A stretch of 64,000 nucleotides of DNA, from contig NZ_JADKYP010000002.1 of assembly GCF_015354405.1 (NCBI RefSeq), positions 1-64,000 of the forward strand, written 5' to 3'. This document shows positions 62,642 through 64,000 of this stretch, piece after piece. Numbering within the stretch: position 1 is the stretch's first letter; each line of letters starts with the position of its first letter. The notes under the pieces were generated by a model, which saw only the letters and a list, made by a program, of their open reading frames with translations, was not told where the DNA came from and ran no database searches. This DNA comes from Nocardia sp. BSTN01 (GTDB lineage Bacteria; Actinomycetota; Actinomycetes; Mycobacteriales; Mycobacteriaceae). The position numbers and the translations under genes were made by a program.

Positions 62642-64000
62642 CCGCGGCCTGCGTTGCGAGCGGTCCCGCGGTGGGCGGGCACGGTGGTGGGGTCTTCCGG
62701 CCAGGCGTGTTTGGGGTAGCGGCCGCGCAGATCGGCGCGGACGCGAGGCCAGCCGGTGCGCCAGAACGAGGCGAGATCCGCGGTCACCGCGACCGGTCGC
62801 TGAGCGGGTGAGAGCAGATGCAGGACGATCGGGACGCGACCGTCGGCGAGGCGCGGCGCGTCCGTCCAGCCGAAGATCTCCTGCACCTTGATCGCCAGCA
62901 CCGGCGGATCGGCCGAGTAGTCGATCCGGGGGCGGCTGCCGGACGGGACCGGCACACGTTCGGGTGCGAGTTCGTCCATGCGGGCCGCATCCGGCCAGGG
63001 CAGCACGCGACGCAAGGCTTGTCCGGTGTCGATGCGTTCGAGATCGGCGCGGCGGCGCGCGCCGGCGAGTTCGGGGCCGAGCCAGGTGTCGGCGGCGGCG
63101 AGCAGTGCCTCGTCGTCGACCGCCGGCCACGGGTCGCCGAGGGTGCGGTGCAGGAAGTCGAGGCGCTGACGCAGGGCGGTCGCCTCGGCGGGCCAGCACA
63201 GCAGGCCGAGTCCGGACGAGCTCAGCCCTCGGCGCACGGCGGCGGCGAGCACACTCGGGTCCGGGTCGCGAAGTGCCTTCTCCGACAGGGTGATCGCGCC
63301 CAGCCGTTCGATGCGCCGCGCCACCACATCGCCGTCGGCCCACTCGACCTCGTCGACGGTCGTCAGCAGATCCGAGGCGGCGCGGCGAGCGAGGCGTTCG
63401 TCCGCGACCGCGGCCAGCCGGATAGAGCCCTCGGAACGACCGGGGTCGCGGGTGGCGACACCCACCGCCAGCCATTCCGGATCGCCGGTTCCGGAGGCCG
63501 GTGGCAGCGTGACCGCGGTGCCGCCGGCCATGAGATAGCTCGCCGAGCCCGGGGCGCGCCGCCGCGCGAGCCGTTCCGGATATGCCAGCGCCACCACGTA
63601 AGCGGGATCGTCGGTACCCTCCGGCCCGTCGACCGTCCGGGCCAGCCGCTCGGCCTCGCGTCGCCAGCGCGCCGGCTGTTCGCGGCGGAGCCGACGCAGG
63701 CCGGCCGTGAGATCGACACCCGAGATCAGGGTGTCGTCGTCGAGGACGGCGACGACTTCCGCGGCCGTTCGTGCCCCCACCTCGGCCGCTCCGTCGAGCA
63801 ACGCGCGTGCCAGTCGCGGGTGCAGCCCGATGCGGGCCATCCGCCGCCCGCGGTCGGTCACGGCACCGTCGGCGTCCACGGCACCCAACGCCTGCAACAC
63901 ATTCCGGCCCGCGGTCAGCCCACCGGCCGGCGGCGGATCCCACCAACTGAGACCGTGCCCGTCCGCCGTGCCCCAGCAGGCCAGTTCCAAGGCCAGCCGG
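62638..64000 (-). CDS. hrpB: HrpB-type ATP-dependent helicase, C-terminal part (runs off the window)
   Basis: The visible 454 codons are the C-terminal half of a DEAH helicase of the HrpB family: LACWGTADGHGLSWWDPPP (end of the helicase core region), a winged-helix/ratchet region RRMARIGLHPRLARALLDGA, and the HrpB C-terminal domain with IDYSADPPVLAIKVQEIFGW, VPIVLHLLSPAQRPVAVT and FWRTGWPRVRADLRGRYPKH, WPEDP. The ATPase motifs lie beyond the right edge. RNA or DNA unwinding is expected; the role is unknown. Confidence 0.9.
   Translation of the reverse strand, partial: RLALELACWGTADGHGLSWWDPPPAGGLTAGRNVLQALGAVDADGAVTDRGRRMARIGLHPRLARALLDGAAEVGARTAAEVVAVLDDDTLISGVDLTAGLRRLRREQPARWRREAERLARTVDGPEGTDDPAYVVALAYPERLARRRAPGSASYLMAGGTAVTLPPASGTGDPEWLAVGVATRDPGRSEGSIRLAAVADERLARRAASDLLTTVDEVEWADGDVVARRIERLGAITLSEKALRDPDPSVLAAAVRRGLSSSGLGLLCWPAEATALRQRLDFLHRTLGDPWPAVDDEALLAAADTWLGPELAGARRRADLERIDTGQALRRVLPWPDAARMDELAPERVPVPSGSRPRIDYSADPPVLAIKVQEIFGWTDAPRLADGRVPIVLHLLSPAQRPVAVTADLASFWRTGWPRVRADLRGRYPKHAWPEDPTTVPAHRGTARNAGRG

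Overview
The window is GC-rich actinobacterial chromosome, most likely Nocardia or a close mycolic-acid relative. Evidence: a mycothiol-biosynthesis ligase (MshC), an actinobacterial mIHF-type nucleoid protein, MMPL and MTB12-like proteins, a Pls/PosA-type synthetase, and a gene order (mshC, SCO1664 family, DUF3090, histidine phosphatase ... LppL-like, DUF5703-like, pyrD ... PEBP-like, M20 peptidase) that I recall from M. tuberculosis around Rv2130c-Rv2141c. Species assignment is inference.

Layout. 0.4-12.9 kb: SMP-30-like lactonase, Ser/Thr kinase, MHS-family transporter, APC-type permease, a 1421-residue Pls/PosA synthetase and a short M1 aminopeptidase. 12.9-19.7 kb: patatin/TetR divergent pair with a clear operator, a short enoyl-CoA isomerase-like gene, a three-domain SRPBCC-thiolase-crotonase fusion, an ArsR/SRPBCC pair and a small membrane protein. 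19.9-23.6 kb: conserved mshC block. 23.8-35.8 kb: an apparent insertion into the mycobacterial-type order, with a catalytically odd aldo/keto reductase, a heme/siderophore ABC operon behind an IdeR-like box, an ECF sigma factor coupled to a quinone oxidoreductase, an epoxide hydrolase/MarR pair, and a lipoprotein-MMPL operon ending in a decayed TetR gene. 35.9-42.4 kb: LppL-like lipoprotein, DUF5703-like protein, pyrD, acyl-CoA synthetase, PEBP-like protein, M20 peptidase. 42.7-47.7 kb: small secreted/membrane proteins, a sterol-desaturase-like enzyme, a two-component system, a divergent mIHF paralogue and tRNA-Leu(GAG).

The most unusual part is 47.7-61.6 kb, just downstream of the tRNA. It holds a putative HExxH metallopeptidase with a seven-bladed lectin-like beta-propeller, a two-domain (M15-like plus GH25) cell-wall lysin, a subtilase, an alpha/beta hydrolase, and farther on a second subtilase followed by a small protein that resembles that subtilase's own propeptide region. 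None of these hydrolases has an N-terminal signal peptide. A near-identical palindrome (GAGTAGGCGWCTACTC) lies about 85-105 bp upstream of both the propeller-peptidase gene and the first subtilase operon, suggesting one regulon. I read this as a candidate multi-hydrolase system that attacks wall, protein and lipid, with a possible cognate protease inhibitor; its function is inferred, not shown.

The right edge has a truncated L,D-transpeptidase, a SnoaL-like protein and an HrpB-type helicase that runs off the window.
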